Positions 17,507-26,865 are shown, numbered from the stretch's first letter. The stretch is 64,000 bases of DNA from CAYFZR01 sp046760505 [NCBI: Candidatus Hydrothermarchaeota archaeon] (GCA_046760505.1 JBHIEG010000010.1:5358-69357), one strand, 5' to 3'. The notes: generated by a model from the sequence alone, not told the origin. Numbers and translations are program-made.

Positions 17507-18192
17507 TGGAACGCTCTCCTCCTCAAAGATACATCTCTATCAAGTATTTTCTTAAGGACTTCCTCAAAGGATTCTTCAGGAGATAGGGTCCTTTTCAGGT
17601 ATACTCCGGTTCTTCCTATGATATCTCGCCTCCTCAAGACGTCTATTCTTTCCCTCACGATATCAACACTCACACCTATTTTCTTTGCTACTTCTGCTTC
17701 CCTTCCAAATACTGTGTATTCTATGTGTCCTTTTTCCGTTGGCTCTATCATCATCAATCTTTTATCCATTCCAGGTACTCTTTTTTTTTCTTTTATACCT
17801 TTTAGGTCTATTTGCCCCCCAAATAAATAAAACTCGTATTCAAGTCTCTTGGGTCTTACAAGGGGAAATGTGACAGTTGTATTATTATCAAGTATTATGT
17901 GTCCCTTTATCAGTTGCCAAGGGGTCGCCTGAACTATTTCTCTTCCCATGATATTTTCTTCTAGAGACAGTTCTATAATGTATGAGGGTGTTAAATTTGG
18001 TATAAAGATGTCCACATCGCTTTTAGAACTAACGTCGCCCCTTGCAACACTGCCATGAAGTATGCCGTATATAGAATTCTTTTTGAGATGCTCGAGAATT
18101 TCCCTTCCTCTTTTCCTTTTGTCTTCAAGAATCTTCCATCGTGCCTCATCATATGTTATCTCTCTAGTTTCTGGTTTATAAACAGGCTTCAT
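17503..18192 (-). CDS. predicted nucleotidyltransferase (COG2413 type)
   Basis: Pol-beta-superfamily nucleotidyltransferase domain with GS-x10-DxD: Gly47-Ser48 and Asp59-x-Asp61 in GSVARGDVSSKSDVDIF. The C-terminal ~70 residues contain an HTH-like segment (AKKIGVSVDIVRERIDVLRRR). The archaeal COG2413 family has this layout and unknown substrate. It overlaps both LysRS (4 bp) and the flavoprotein gene (4 bp), so cotranslation with tRNA charging is likely. Confidence 0.8.
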   Translation of the reverse strand: MKPVYKPETREITYDEARWKILEDKRKRGREILEHLKKNSIYGILHGSVARGDVSSKSDVDIFIPNLTPSYIIELSLEENIMGREIVQATPWQLIKGHIILDNNTTVTFPLVRPKRLEYEFYLFGGQIDLKGIKEKKRVPGMDKRLMMIEPTEKGHIEYTVFGREAEVAKKIGVSVDIVRERIDVLRRRDIIGRTGVYLKRTLSPEESFEEVLKKILDRDVSLRRRAFQ

Positions 18193-18722
18193 TCTGCTTC
18201 TACCCTATTTGGAGTAGCAAAAACGCTTCCCGATACATGGAGTAGGGTTTTTGCCCTATCTATGTCCAGAATTCCATCCTTGTAAAGATCTTCCCTTACA
18301 TGCGCTTTCAAAACTCTTCCTATGATTACCATATGGTCTCCCGCTTCTTTCATCCACTCTAACTTGCACTCAAAACTTGCTATACAGTTTTTCAATCTTG
18401 GAGGTCTTACTTCATCGCTTTCTTCGATCTCTATGTTGAATTCCTTTAATTCGCTCCTTCCATAAGGCAATTTTTTCCCAGTCTGTTTAACCTGAGTCAG
18501 CATCTCCAATCCGGGAACATTTAGAACAAATTCCCCGTTTTCCTTTATGTTTCTGAGCGTATCGTGACCAAATTGACTTGCTATCGCTACCATGGGCGGA
18601 TCGATAGAAACCGGCATGACAAATGAAAAAGGCGCTGCATTGGAGTCTTTTCCATAGGTTGTTACTATAACCGTTAGTCTCGGGGCCAAAAATCTATATG
18701 CCTCTCTCAGACCAAGTTTCAT
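18189..18722 (-). CDS. flavin reductase-like FMN-binding protein
   Basis: A 177-aa FMN-binding split-barrel protein of the flavin reductase (DIM6/NTAB) family. Recognisable segments are TVIVTTYGKDSNAAPFSF, PPMVAIASQ, DTLRNIKENGEFVLNVP and HMVIIGRV. The donor and acceptor are unknown; in methanogen-like archaea such proteins often serve as flavin or Fe-S oxidoreductases. ATG 18722 lies 13 nt after cutA. Confidence 0.85.
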   Translation of the reverse strand: MKLGLREAYRFLAPRLTVIVTTYGKDSNAAPFSFVMPVSIDPPMVAIASQFGHDTLRNIKENGEFVLNVPGLEMLTQVKQTGKKLPYGRSELKEFNIEIEESDEVRPPRLKNCIASFECKLEWMKEAGDHMVIIGRVLKAHVREDLYKDGILDIDRAKTLLHVSGSVFATPNRVEAE

Positions 18723-18735
18723 GACCTCACCCCTT

Positions 18736-19047
18736 TTATTTGCTAGTTTCTTTATCTATCCACTCTAAGTAATCCTTTGATCCGGATGTTATTGACATGG
18801 ATATTATGCACGGAACTTTGTATGAATGAATTTCCTTTACCTTTTTCTCTATTTTTTCCAGGAGATTTTTCCTCGTTTTTATGAGTATACCGTATTCTTC
18901 ATCTTCTGTAATCTTTCCTTCCCACCAATAAAGTGATTTTATTGGAAATATGTTTGCGCACGCAGCAAGTCTCTCGTTTAACAAAATCTCGCTTATCTTT
19001 TTTGCCTCTTCTTCCGAACTAGCTGTGATGTACACGGTAGAATACAT
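18736..19047 (-). CDS. cutA: CutA1 divalent-ion tolerance family protein
   Basis: A 103-aa trimeric ferredoxin-like-fold protein. It carries the family landmarks ERLAACANI, YWWEGKI, and the EIHSYKVPCIISM strand. The family is linked to divalent cation tolerance, but its biochemical role is unsettled. First gene of the operon with flavin reductase, nucleotidyltransferase and LysRS. Confidence 0.92.
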   Translation of the reverse strand: MYSTVYITASSEEEAKKISEILLNERLAACANIFPIKSLYWWEGKITEDEEYGILIKTRKNLLEKIEKKVKEIHSYKVPCIISMSITSGSKDYLEWIDKETSK

Positions 19048-19116
19048 ATAAACCCAACCTTTAAATACTGTATATAATGAATAAAAGTTTCTTCACTTAT
19101 AAATGGAGGTTGTCAT

Positions 19117-20382
19117 ATAGATCAAAGATACATAACCCTTGTAGCAATTCTCGCGTTAGGATGGTTTATAATACTCCTCTTAGAAAGGGCAGGAATCATT
19201 CATAGATATGGAATGGAGAGGCTGGTAGGTCCGCTATACCTAAAGAGAACTACCCGTGGTTTGACTTTTATAGAAAACTTATCTAGATACAAGAAATTTT
19301 GGAGAATTTTCGGAGAAATTGGCATCATAATAACTCTGGGCGCAGTAGGAGCATCTTTCCTACTATATCATCGTCTTAGCATGAAGAAATGGAATAAGAT
19401 TTTAATCACCCTTATTGTGGGTCTCACAATCGTGGGGCTCGCTCATTTAAAATTTAATCTCGCTACTGCAATAGGTGGGGCAATGGGACTCATATTTTTC
19501 TTGTTGGTCGAGACGGTAAGGATGGTATTGACATCCACCGAGCCTGTTGATGCGGTGCAGGTCCTGATTCCTGGGATTACAATACCATTCTGGTACGGTA
19601 TTTTTGGCATAATGGTGTTAATAGTTGTTCACGAGCTTTCCCACGCAATAGTAGCGAGAACAGATGGAATTAGGATAAAAAGTTCGGGAATTATATTTTT
19701 CTCCCTGTTACCCATAGGGGCTTTTATAGAGCCAGATGAGGACGATTTAATGAATTCTAACAAGATATCAAGAATGAGGGTTTTCTCTGTCGGATCTCTT
19801 TCCAACTTTATAGCCGCAGCAATAGCCACGACAGTATTCCTTAGTTTATTTCCAGTTTTAATGATTTCTACAGGTATAGAAGTAGCCGATGTAGTGAAGG
19901 GGAGTCCTGCCTATGGCGTGTTAGAAAAAGATATGGTGATAATGGAGATAAATGACATAAAAGTCAATGATTTAGATTCTTTCACGGAAATTATGAATAA
20001 TGTTAAGCCTGGAGACGTATTAAAAATAAGAACAAATAAAGGAACAGTAACAATAAAGACAACGGAACACCCTCAAATAGAGGGGAGAGGATACATTGGT
20101 TTCTACCCAAGAACTGCATATGAAGTTACTCCACACATCAGAGAAATTTTTGGTGATTTTCCAAAGATAGTAATTTATATATTTTATTGGGTAGGTATAC
20201 TGAACATGGTAGTCGGTTTGATGAACCTTCTGCCGATAAAGATTCTGGATGGCGGTAGACTTTATGAGGAAATCGTTAACGAATTGTTTCCAAATCATGC
20301 AACTATTATTATGCATGCAACTACAATGGTTGTTTTGTTTTTATTTGGTATACTCATTACTCCAAAACTAATATCCGGGTGA
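19117..20382 (+). CDS. site-2 protease family metallopeptidase (M50), probable ATA start
   Basis: Intramembrane zinc protease. It has HELSH (His172, His176 in the extended protein), a PDZ-like segment (GIEVADVVKGSPAYG...), and the second catalytic motif NLLPIKILDGGR near the C terminus. The first canonical start is ATG 19213. However, the frame continues 32 codons upstream and encodes the family's N-terminal membrane helix (YITLVAILALGWFIILLL). The only plausible initiator there is ATA 19117, 6 nt after a perfect GGAGGT (19105-19110). The product is then 421 aa. It overlaps the tetraether synthase gene by 4 bp. Confidence 0.88.
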   Translation: MDQRYITLVAILALGWFIILLLERAGIIHRYGMERLVGPLYLKRTTRGLTFIENLSRYKKFWRIFGEIGIIITLGAVGASFLLYHRLSMKKWNKILITLIVGLTIVGLAHLKFNLATAIGGAMGLIFFLLVETVRMVLTSTEPVDAVQVLIPGITIPFWYGIFGIMVLIVVHELSHAIVARTDGIRIKSSGIIFFSLLPIGAFIEPDEDDLMNSNKISRMRVFSVGSLSNFIAAAIATTVFLSLFPVLMISTGIEVADVVKGSPAYGVLEKDMVIMEINDIKVNDLDSFTEIMNNVKPGDVLKIRTNKGTVTIKTTEHPQIEGRGYIGFYPRTAYEVTPHIREIFGDFPKIVIYIFYWVGILNMVVGLMNLLPIKILDGGRLYEEIVNELFPNHATIIMHATTMVVLFLFGILITPKLISG

Positions 20383-21890
20383 TAAACATAAAGAGGGGGA
20401 AAAGAACCAAATCGCTCTGTCCCGAGTGCTTGAGGGTTATCGATGCAAGAGTATTTGAAAACGAAGGTCAAATAAAGATAGAGAAAACTTGCCTTGAGCA
20501 TGGTACGTTTGATGATATCTACTGGTCAGATTCCGGATTACTTCTCAAGCACATGAAGTATCTTAGAGATGGTACCAAGGTAAAGGATCCAATGACTGAA
20601 AGGAGGAAAGGGTGTCCGTATGACTGTGGATTGTGTCCTGAACATAAATCCCCCACCATACTGACAAATATTGATGTTACAAATAGATGCAACATGCGTT
20701 GCCCGATATGTTTTGCCAATGCATCGGTTCAGGGGTATTTGTACGAGCCAACAAAGGATCAAATAGTAAACATGATGCTTACCGTGAGAAATGAAAGACC
20801 TATACCCTGTTCGGTTTTACAGTTTAGTGGGGGAGAACCTACAGTTAGAGAAGATCTTCCGGAACTAATAAGGATTGCAAAAGAACTCGGTTTTTCCCAG
20901 GTTCAAATCGCGACAAATGGATTGAAATTGGCAAGAAGTGTCGAGTACGTAAAGAAATTGAAAAAGTCAGGTCTGAATACCGTATATTTACAGTTCGATG
21001 GAATAAATGAAAAACCCTATATTGAGGCAAGAGGATTTAACGCATTGCCGTTAAAACTTAGGGCAATAGAAAACTGCAGAAAGGCTGGACTTGACAGCAT
21101 TGTTTTGGTTCCAACCCTTGTGAGGGGGGTGAATGACGACCAGATAGGAAGCCTAATTAACTTTTCTGTGAAAAATTCTGACGTGGTGAGATCATTAAAT
21201 GTACAACCAGTTTCATTTGCTGGTAGAATAAACAAAAATGAACTTAAGAAGATGAGAATAACGATTCCTGACTTCCTAAAACTCATAGAAGAGCAAACAA
21301 ATGGAGCAATAACAAAGGAAGATTTTTATCCTGTGTCAGCGGTTGGAATTGTATCGGATTTCCTTGAGCTCTGGGAGAAAAACCCAGTTCCAGTGCCCTC
21401 ATGCCATCCTGCATGTGGTACTGCAACCTTTGTATTTGTAGACAACGGAAAATTGGTGCCTATTACAAGATTCATAGATGTTGAAGGATTTTTGGAACTT
21501 ACTAAGGATATAATCGAAGAATCTGATACCAAAGGGAAAATAGGAAAGATAAGAGCCTTGGCAAAGCTTTCAACAGAATTCTTAAAACTGGTTGACTTCG
21601 ATATCATGCCAAAATCAAGCAATATTCCAAAGATCATAATGAAAATAATGAAGGAAGGCAACAAGGATGTTCTTGCCGAACTATTTGAAAGTACCCTATT
21701 CATCGGGTGCATGCATTTCCAAGACCTCTACAACATTGACAAAGAAAGAATTCAAAGGTGCGTTATCCATTATGCAGTTCCGGACGGTAGGGTTATTCCA
21801 TTCTGTACCTACAATTTGTTGTACAGAGAAGAAGTTGAAAGAAGATTCTCTACTCCCTTGTATAATTCTGAATTTAGAAAAAATGATTAA
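20379..21890 (+). CDS. tes: radical SAM tetraether lipid synthase (Tes family)
   Basis: Joins isoprenoid chains of archaeal diether lipids to form tetraether membrane-spanning lipids (family: Tes/GDGT-MAS synthase). The 503-aa protein has an N-terminal rubredoxin-like metal site (CPEC 14-17 and CLEHG from Cys38), a cysteine cluster GCPYDCGLC (Cys79, 83, 86), the radical SAM motif CNMRCPIC (Cys104, 108, 111), SGGEP, and further C-terminal cysteines for auxiliary clusters. GTG 20379 overlaps the site-2 protease stop. The GrsA/B ring-forming enzymes are related but usually carry a B12-binding domain, which is not seen here. Confidence 0.85.
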   Translation: MINIKRGKRTKSLCPECLRVIDARVFENEGQIKIEKTCLEHGTFDDIYWSDSGLLLKHMKYLRDGTKVKDPMTERRKGCPYDCGLCPEHKSPTILTNIDVTNRCNMRCPICFANASVQGYLYEPTKDQIVNMMLTVRNERPIPCSVLQFSGGEPTVREDLPELIRIAKELGFSQVQIATNGLKLARSVEYVKKLKKSGLNTVYLQFDGINEKPYIEARGFNALPLKLRAIENCRKAGLDSIVLVPTLVRGVNDDQIGSLINFSVKNSDVVRSLNVQPVSFAGRINKNELKKMRITIPDFLKLIEEQTNGAITKEDFYPVSAVGIVSDFLELWEKNPVPVPSCHPACGTATFVFVDNGKLVPITRFIDVEGFLELTKDIIEESDTKGKIGKIRALAKLSTEFLKLVDFDIMPKSSNIPKIIMKIMKEGNKDVLAELFESTLFIGCMHFQDLYNIDKERIQRCVIHYAVPDGRVIPFCTYNLLYREEVERRFSTPLYNSEFRKND

Positions 21891-21978
21891 AAAAATATTT
21901 GAGAGAAGACTAGAAAGATTGGAATCAAGAATTAATTCTTTGGAGAAGTTAGCAAAGAGAAGAGAAACAAAAAAGTGA
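21883..21978 (+). CDS. possible 31-aa charged helical microprotein
   Basis: ATG 21883 overlaps the Tes stop in an ATGATTAA arrangement. The frame reads MIKKIFERRLERLESRINSL and ends in KRRETKK: a single amphipathic, strongly basic helix with heptad-like leucines. Translational coupling is possible. No independent evidence of expression. Confidence 0.35.
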   Translation: MIKKIFERRLERLESRINSLEKLAKRRETKK

Positions 21979-22055
21979 TTAAATTCAAAGCGATAGATTT
22001 TAGTACTTAATGTTAAATTCATTTAACCACTCGGTAAGGAAACTGACGTGGTCTC

Positions 22056-22763
22056 ATGAGTTGGAGATCTTTGGTTTTCGGCAAGCCGCAGGACAAAGAG
22101 ATCTTGGATCGAATACAAAAACATATGAAAATGGTGGAGAAAGCGGTTGAAGAATTAAAAAATGTTGTAGATGTTTTTTGCGATGAAGATTTTGATAAAA
22201 TGGGGGAAATGATTGAAAAAGTAAACATTGCTGAAGCCGAAGCAGACGATCTAAGGCGAGAAATCGAATCATTACTCCGGGAAGGAAAAACCCAAACAGA
22301 CATTCGAGAAAACCTGTTTAAACTCATAGAAAGGCTAGACGAAGTTGCAGACGCAGCAAAAACTGCAGTGAGAATGTTTCAGGTTAGAGAGAAAAGTCTT
22401 CACTCTATGTGTATCGTATTTTCAGAGAGATGTATTGAAATCTCCAAAGAACTAAAGAGTAGACTCCTATCTTTGGTTGATTCTGTTCTTGAGACAGTAA
22501 AGACGTTAAGAGAGAGTATAAACTATATGAATACGGATATGCATCAAGCAGCCTTCATGGCAAGAGAAGTTGACCGGAAAGAAGAAGAAGTTGATGAAAT
22601 CGAGCATGAAACGCTAAAAATGCTGCTTCATGCTGAAGGGGAATTGGACGTGCTCTCTATCATTCAGCTTCGTGAGATCATCTCTCAAATAGGAAATGTG
22701 GCAGATAAAGCGGAAGACGCATCCGACATAGTATCAATTATAGCCGTAAGATACACCGATTGA
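22056..22763 (+). CDS. DUF47 / PhoU-like protein
   Basis: A 235-aa all-helical protein of the DUF47 (TIGR00153) family. It has PhoU-like repeats with acidic metal-binding runs (ADDLRREIESLL, EVDEIEHETL, DKAEDASDIV). These proteins usually partner a PitA-type phosphate transporter, which is not adjacent here. TTG/ATG choice: ATG 22056. Confidence 0.88.
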   Translation: MSWRSLVFGKPQDKEILDRIQKHMKMVEKAVEELKNVVDVFCDEDFDKMGEMIEKVNIAEAEADDLRREIESLLREGKTQTDIRENLFKLIERLDEVADAAKTAVRMFQVREKSLHSMCIVFSERCIEISKELKSRLLSLVDSVLETVKTLRESINYMNTDMHQAAFMAREVDRKEEEVDEIEHETLKMLLHAEGELDVLSIIQLREIISQIGNVADKAEDASDIVSIIAVRYTD

Positions 22764-22873
22764 TCTCAGTTTTCAAAACTTACTCAAACCACAAAATAAT
22801 TTTTTGACCCGCCTTTTCATGACAAGATTTATATTCAAAGAGGAACCAAAACTAATGAATATAGGTAATGTTC

Positions 22874-23311
22874 ATGGAAGACTACATCCAAGTTAAAGTC
22901 TATGGCGTGTTTCCTGCAGGATCGGTCAATGAGCCTGCTCCAGTTGTCCTGCTGGAAGATAATCATGAGCGTTTTCTCCCAATATTCGTGGGTATACCGG
23001 AGGCAGTGGCTATTCAATCAGCCTTAGAGGGTATAACATCTCCTAGACCTACAACTCATGAATTATTCGTTTCCGTGCTTGATGAAATAGGTTCTGGAAT
23101 CAAACGTATCTTGATAGACGATATCAACGAGGGCATATACTTCGCTAGGTTGACCATCGAGGTAAATGGCATAACAAAAGAGGTAGATGCAAGACCCAGC
23201 GATTGTATTGCTCTCGCTCTGAGAGTCAATGCTCCTATATATGTTTCGGAAAATGTTATGGAAGAGGCATCCATCGACAAGGATAAGATATTCATCGGAG
23301 AGCCTGAGTAA
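22874..23311 (+). CDS. DUF151 / bifunctional nuclease family protein
   Basis: A 145-aa protein with the DUF151 hallmarks LPIFVGIPEAVAIQSAL, TTHELFVSVL and the conserved DARPSDCIALALR. Plant and Thermotoga members have been reported to have DNase/RNase activity; the archaeal role is unproven. I chose ATG 22874, with AGGT upstream, over ATG 22868. Confidence 0.88.
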   Translation: MEDYIQVKVYGVFPAGSVNEPAPVVLLEDNHERFLPIFVGIPEAVAIQSALEGITSPRPTTHELFVSVLDEIGSGIKRILIDDINEGIYFARLTIEVNGITKEVDARPSDCIALALRVNAPIYVSENVMEEASIDKDKIFIGEPE

Positions 23312-23340
23312 TAAATTGCTTCGGTTTTGGGGGCAATTAG

Positions 23341-24690
23341 TTGAGAAATCTAACCCTTGTATTCTTATTTCTTATAATAGGTCTTTCATTCTCGGTATCT
23401 GTTGATATCAAGTTCTTCTACATTCCAGGATTGGATGTCAATGAAGAGATAAATGCAACCCTAGACAAAGTTTCCAAACAATATGAAGGTCTTATAGATA
23501 TTGAACGCATTCCTTTTATGATAAAGACGTTTGGAGGTTTTTATGATAAAAATCCAAAGGCAATCGCCTACGACATTCATAAAACCCCGGCAGTAGTGAT
23601 TAATGATCAATTAATTTTTGAAGGATACAGAGTAGATCATGAAGAACTGATAGTAGACGCCATAGAAAATCTGCTAAAGGATTTTCGTACAGAAATAGAA
23701 AAGTCCTTAGATGAAGTTTATGACAGATTAGAAAAGGTTGAAAAAAAAATAGAAGAAAGTGACGTGGAATATAAAACAGAATTACAAAGGAAGTTACTCA
23801 AGGCGAAATTAAATTATATATCGGCAAAGGAAGCCTACAAAAGAAAGGATTATCTGAAGGCAAAGCAAGACCTTGAAATAGCAGATATGTGGCTAGGCGA
23901 GGTAAATTCTTCGATAGTAACGAGAAAAATCGTAACTGTTGAGAAAATAGATGAGCTAAAAGTAGATGCTGAAAAAGAATTGGAAAATGCAGAAAAAAAA
24001 TTAAAAAACACCAATAAGACCCTTTTTTTAATGCAAAAAAGGGGATACGATATATTTCTGGCTCTACAGATCTTAAAAAACGCTAGAAACAATCTAAATT
24101 CCGCTAAATCATTCTATGTGAGCCAAGACTACGAAAAATCAATTAGTTCTTCCATACAGGCCCAGATATTATGTGACAGTGCGATTCAATCTGTAAAGCT
24201 GAAAGTTGTGCCTCCTTCTCAGCCCAAAATACCTGCTTGGGTCTATCCAATTCCATTGTTTCTTATCCTCCTCGGAGCACTTCTCTATCAACTCAGATCA
24301 AAAAGGACGGCCGCAAAATATAAAAAAGAAAAGGAAGTCCCCCCGGAGAACGCGGTTCCCCGGGTTATGGTCATAGAGAGACCAGAACCGAGCTCTGTAG
24401 AGTCAGATGTAGAGTCAGAGATAGAAGAAGTCTCCGAAGAGCCGACTCAGTTAGAGCCCGAGCCTAAGCCTGAGATAATTGAAGAGGCTGAACTAGAAAA
24501 AATTGATGCTGAAAAAATTGAAGAAATCGCAACGAAATGGATGAATGAAAGGGGAATGATCGATGGAAGACTCATTGCATGGGGATCCAAAGTTGACGAG
24601 TTTTGGTTTGTTGTTGCACATCAAGGAAAGATCCACAGAGTGACCATTGACAAACATGGGAAGGTAGTGGATTGGGACTTGAAAAGTTAG
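23341..24690 (+). CDS. membrane protein with external thioredoxin-like fold and coiled coil
   Basis: TTG start gives a signal peptide (LTLVFLFLIIGLSFSV). A thioredoxin-like domain (~20-115) follows, with cis-Pro KTPAVVIND but no CxxC (the site reads IPGLDV), so it is redox-inactive. Then come a long helical hairpin region (~120-290), one transmembrane helix (VYPIPLFLILLGALLYQL, ~301-318), an acidic Pro/Glu-rich linker, and a small cytoplasmic beta domain (WGSKVDEFWFVVAHQGKIHRV). No known family recognised. It converges with another coiled-coil membrane protein. Confidence 0.6.
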   Translation: MRNLTLVFLFLIIGLSFSVSVDIKFFYIPGLDVNEEINATLDKVSKQYEGLIDIERIPFMIKTFGGFYDKNPKAIAYDIHKTPAVVINDQLIFEGYRVDHEELIVDAIENLLKDFRTEIEKSLDEVYDRLEKVEKKIEESDVEYKTELQRKLLKAKLNYISAKEAYKRKDYLKAKQDLEIADMWLGEVNSSIVTRKIVTVEKIDELKVDAEKELENAEKKLKNTNKTLFLMQKRGYDIFLALQILKNARNNLNSAKSFYVSQDYEKSISSSIQAQILCDSAIQSVKLKVVPPSQPKIPAWVYPIPLFLILLGALLYQLRSKRTAAKYKKEKEVPPENAVPRVMVIERPEPSSVESDVESEIEEVSEEPTQLEPEPKPEIIEEAELEKIDAEKIEEIATKWMNERGMIDGRLIAWGSKVDEFWFVVAHQGKIHRVTIDKHGKVVDWDLKS

Positions 24691-24722
24691 CTCCCTAATT
24701 AAAAAAATTAAAAAATAAGAGA

Positions 24723-25766
24723 TCAAAACCTCCTTATCAGCAATATCATGAGTAACAATACTATTATGCCACCCAATTGTATTAGGATTAAAGACACACC
24801 TCTTTGATATCCTGTACTCTTTGCCTTTTCCAATTTTTCGTTAGCATTCTCCATAAGAATAACGGCATTATCCATGTTCTTTTTTGCACTCAAATACTCT
24901 TTTTGCTCTATATCTTTTTCTGCTTTATTTAGATACGCCATCGCAGCATCGATGGTCTTACTAGCCTCTTTTATGTCCACGAGAAACGATTCTGAGTTTA
25001 CGATCTCATTTTTTTTGTTCTCAACATTGATTTTAAGTGAAGAAAGCCTTCCTTTGAGAGTCCCATCAATTTTTGCTTGTGTAGTATATTTTATTCTTGC
25101 TATTTCGTCTTCTATTTTCATTAACTGTTCATAGTTTGCTGTATAAAGTTTTTCTTTAAATTCCATTACCTTAGAGGCCTCTTCTTTTGTATCTATATTT
25201 AAACCTGATGCAAAGTTCAGTAAATCATCCAAAGAATTTAGATCTTCATTGATATCAGCTCTTATTTCCTCTAATCCTATAGCAGGAGGGGTCGGAATGG
25301 TAGGCTGAGTAGGTAAAGTAGCTTCTTTCTTAGGCAATTTAAATTGTATATAAGAGTCTGATTTTACTATTACCCATTTTCCAGATCCTTTTACCCTAAC
25401 AGAAATTTTAAGCGTATTGTTCTCCTTCATATCCTTAAGAGGAAAAACTATTTCATCCTCTATCCAAGATGATCCTATGGCTAGGTCGTTCAGATAGACT
25501 TTTATGTTTGATAGAGGTCTCGCCATGGAGATTGTAAGTATATGCAGTTCTCCCTCCTTCTCTAAACCTGGAAAATTGACAATTAATCTAACGGTTCTTT
25601 CTTTTTCATCATCTGGTACCTTTACCCTTCTTGTTGAATACCCCAGATCTTTGAAGGTTAACTTCGTCTCATTTGTTTGGTTAACTGCTAAAGACATGGA
25701 AACATTAATCAGGAGCAGAATGCATATCAAAGGAATGTATATCAAAGTTAACATATATCTACTCAA
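24723..25766 (-). CDS. secreted coiled-coil protein with C-terminal membrane anchor
   Basis: The signal peptide (LIYIPLICILLLINVSMSLA) is followed by a beta-sandwich-like extracellular domain (~30-145), a Pro/Thr-rich hinge (PTQPTIPTPPAIG), a helical coiled-coil region (~165-310), and a final transmembrane helix with RRF end. Probably a cell-surface structural protein. Start could be the TTG at 25766 or ATG 25754. No family recognised. Confidence 0.55.
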   Translation of the reverse strand: MSRYMLTLIYIPLICILLLINVSMSLAVNQTNETKLTFKDLGYSTRRVKVPDDEKERTVRLIVNFPGLEKEGELHILTISMARPLSNIKVYLNDLAIGSSWIEDEIVFPLKDMKENNTLKISVRVKGSGKWVIVKSDSYIQFKLPKKEATLPTQPTIPTPPAIGLEEIRADINEDLNSLDDLLNFASGLNIDTKEEASKVMEFKEKLYTANYEQLMKIEDEIARIKYTTQAKIDGTLKGRLSSLKINVENKKNEIVNSESFLVDIKEASKTIDAAMAYLNKAEKDIEQKEYLSAKKNMDNAVILMENANEKLEKAKSTGYQRGVSLILIQLGGIIVLLLMILLIRRF

Positions 25767-25829
25767 ATTGCTCCACCAAACCCCTTTTTTAACTTCATCA
25801 ACAAAAATGTATCGGTCGGAGGTGGGATA

Positions 25830-26351
25830 TTGGAGTTATATGAGGCTATTAACAAAAGAAGAAGTGTCAGAGATTTTCTTGATAAAGACGTTGAAGATGA
25901 AAAAATCTTTCGAATACTTGAAGCTGCAATAAAGGCACCTTCAGCAGGAAATCTCCAGCCATGGGAATTTGTTCTGGTAAGAGATGAAAAAAATAAGAGA
26001 GAACTTGCCAAAGCAGCTCTTAACCAGAATTTTATATACGAGGCGCCCGTAGTCATAGTTGTCTGCGCTGATAAAGAGAGATCAGGTAGCAGATATGGAT
26101 CTAGAGGAAGAGAATTGTACTGCATTCAAGATACTGCTGCTGCAACCATGACGTTAATGCTCGCGGCCGTAGCAGAAGGATTGGGAACTTGCTGGGTAGG
26201 CGCTTTTCATGAAGAAGAAGTGAGAAAAGTTATAAATGCGCCTAAAAATGTAAGACCTCTGGCAATAGTTCCAGTGGGCTACCCTTCAAGAGACGGATAT
26301 AGAACTGGCAGATACGATCTGGAGAGCGTTCTACACAAGGAGAGTTTCTAA
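25830..26351 (+). CDS. nitroreductase family FMN oxidoreductase
   Basis: A 173-aa nitroreductase-fold protein: N-terminal INKRRSVRDF, APSAGNLQPWEF FMN-binding loop, GLGTCWVGAF and PVGYPSRDG near the C terminus. It probably uses NAD(P)H; substrate unknown. TTG 25830 follows CGGAGGTGGGATA, a strong ribosome-binding site. Confidence 0.9.
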   Translation: MELYEAINKRRSVRDFLDKDVEDEKIFRILEAAIKAPSAGNLQPWEFVLVRDEKNKRELAKAALNQNFIYEAPVVIVVCADKERSGSRYGSRGRELYCIQDTAAATMTLMLAAVAEGLGTCWVGAFHEEEVRKVINAPKNVRPLAIVPVGYPSRDGYRTGRYDLESVLHKESF

Positions 26352-26381
26352 ACATCATTCATTCACTCTCCAATATTTTTC

Positions 26382-26786
26382 TTATTTCCTTGCTTTCTCT
26401 GACTTTTCTTTTGTTCTAGCATCGAATTTAGCCTTGTCTATAATGAAACGAGTATGTTTGGCATCGCTTATCTTCTCTACCTCATCAAAAACCTCTACTG
26501 AGAATTCAAGTCTCCTTCTGTCCACCTCTTCTAGCCTTACCTTCGCGGTTACCTTCATGCCCAAAGGGGTAGCGGCTATGTGGCTCGCGTTTATACGAGT
26601 TCCCACGGTGGTCTGATTCTCTTCTAGATAAGGCTGTACCAAGTCGTATGCAGTATGCTCGATTAAAGCAACCATCGCTGCAGTAGCGAAAACATCCGGT
26701 GTGCCCTTTACATATCTTGAGGCAGCCATATCAGGGGTCACCTCAATGGTCATCTCATGCGTCAATCCGGGTTTTAGTTCAGTCAT
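26382..26786 (-). CDS. FlK-like hotdog-fold thioesterase
   Basis: A 134-aa hotdog protein resembling fluoroacetyl-CoA thioesterase-type enzymes (GTPDVFATAAMVALIEHTA, TTVGTRINASHIAATPLG). It probably hydrolyses an acyl-CoA; native substrate unknown. I chose ATG 26786, preceded by AGGAGTGATAG, rather than the upstream in-frame codon at 26813. The C-terminal tail is unusually lysine-rich. Confidence 0.8.
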   Translation of the reverse strand: MTELKPGLTHEMTIEVTPDMAASRYVKGTPDVFATAAMVALIEHTAYDLVQPYLEENQTTVGTRINASHIAATPLGMKVTAKVRLEEVDRRRLEFSVEVFDEVEKISDAKHTRFIIDKAKFDARTKEKSEKARK

Positions 26787-26865
26787 TTCTATCACTCCTT
26801 GTATTTCTTTCACTTATAACTCTCAATCTTATAAACATTTCCAGATAACAATCTTATAGATTGAT

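Noticed and set aside
17366-17830. 154-codon frame antisense to the LysRS/nucleotidyltransferase junction
   Set aside because: Shadow of two recognised genes; composition is that of complementary DNA.
20379-21890. Assignment of the radical SAM protein as GrsA/GrsB (GDGT ring synthase)
   Set aside because: No B12-binding domain is visible and the rubredoxin-like N terminus plus GCPYDCGLC cluster fit the Tes type better.
25504-25932. 142-codon plus-strand frame across the coiled-coil gene and nitroreductase start
   Set aside because: It overlaps two better-supported genes and has no domain character.
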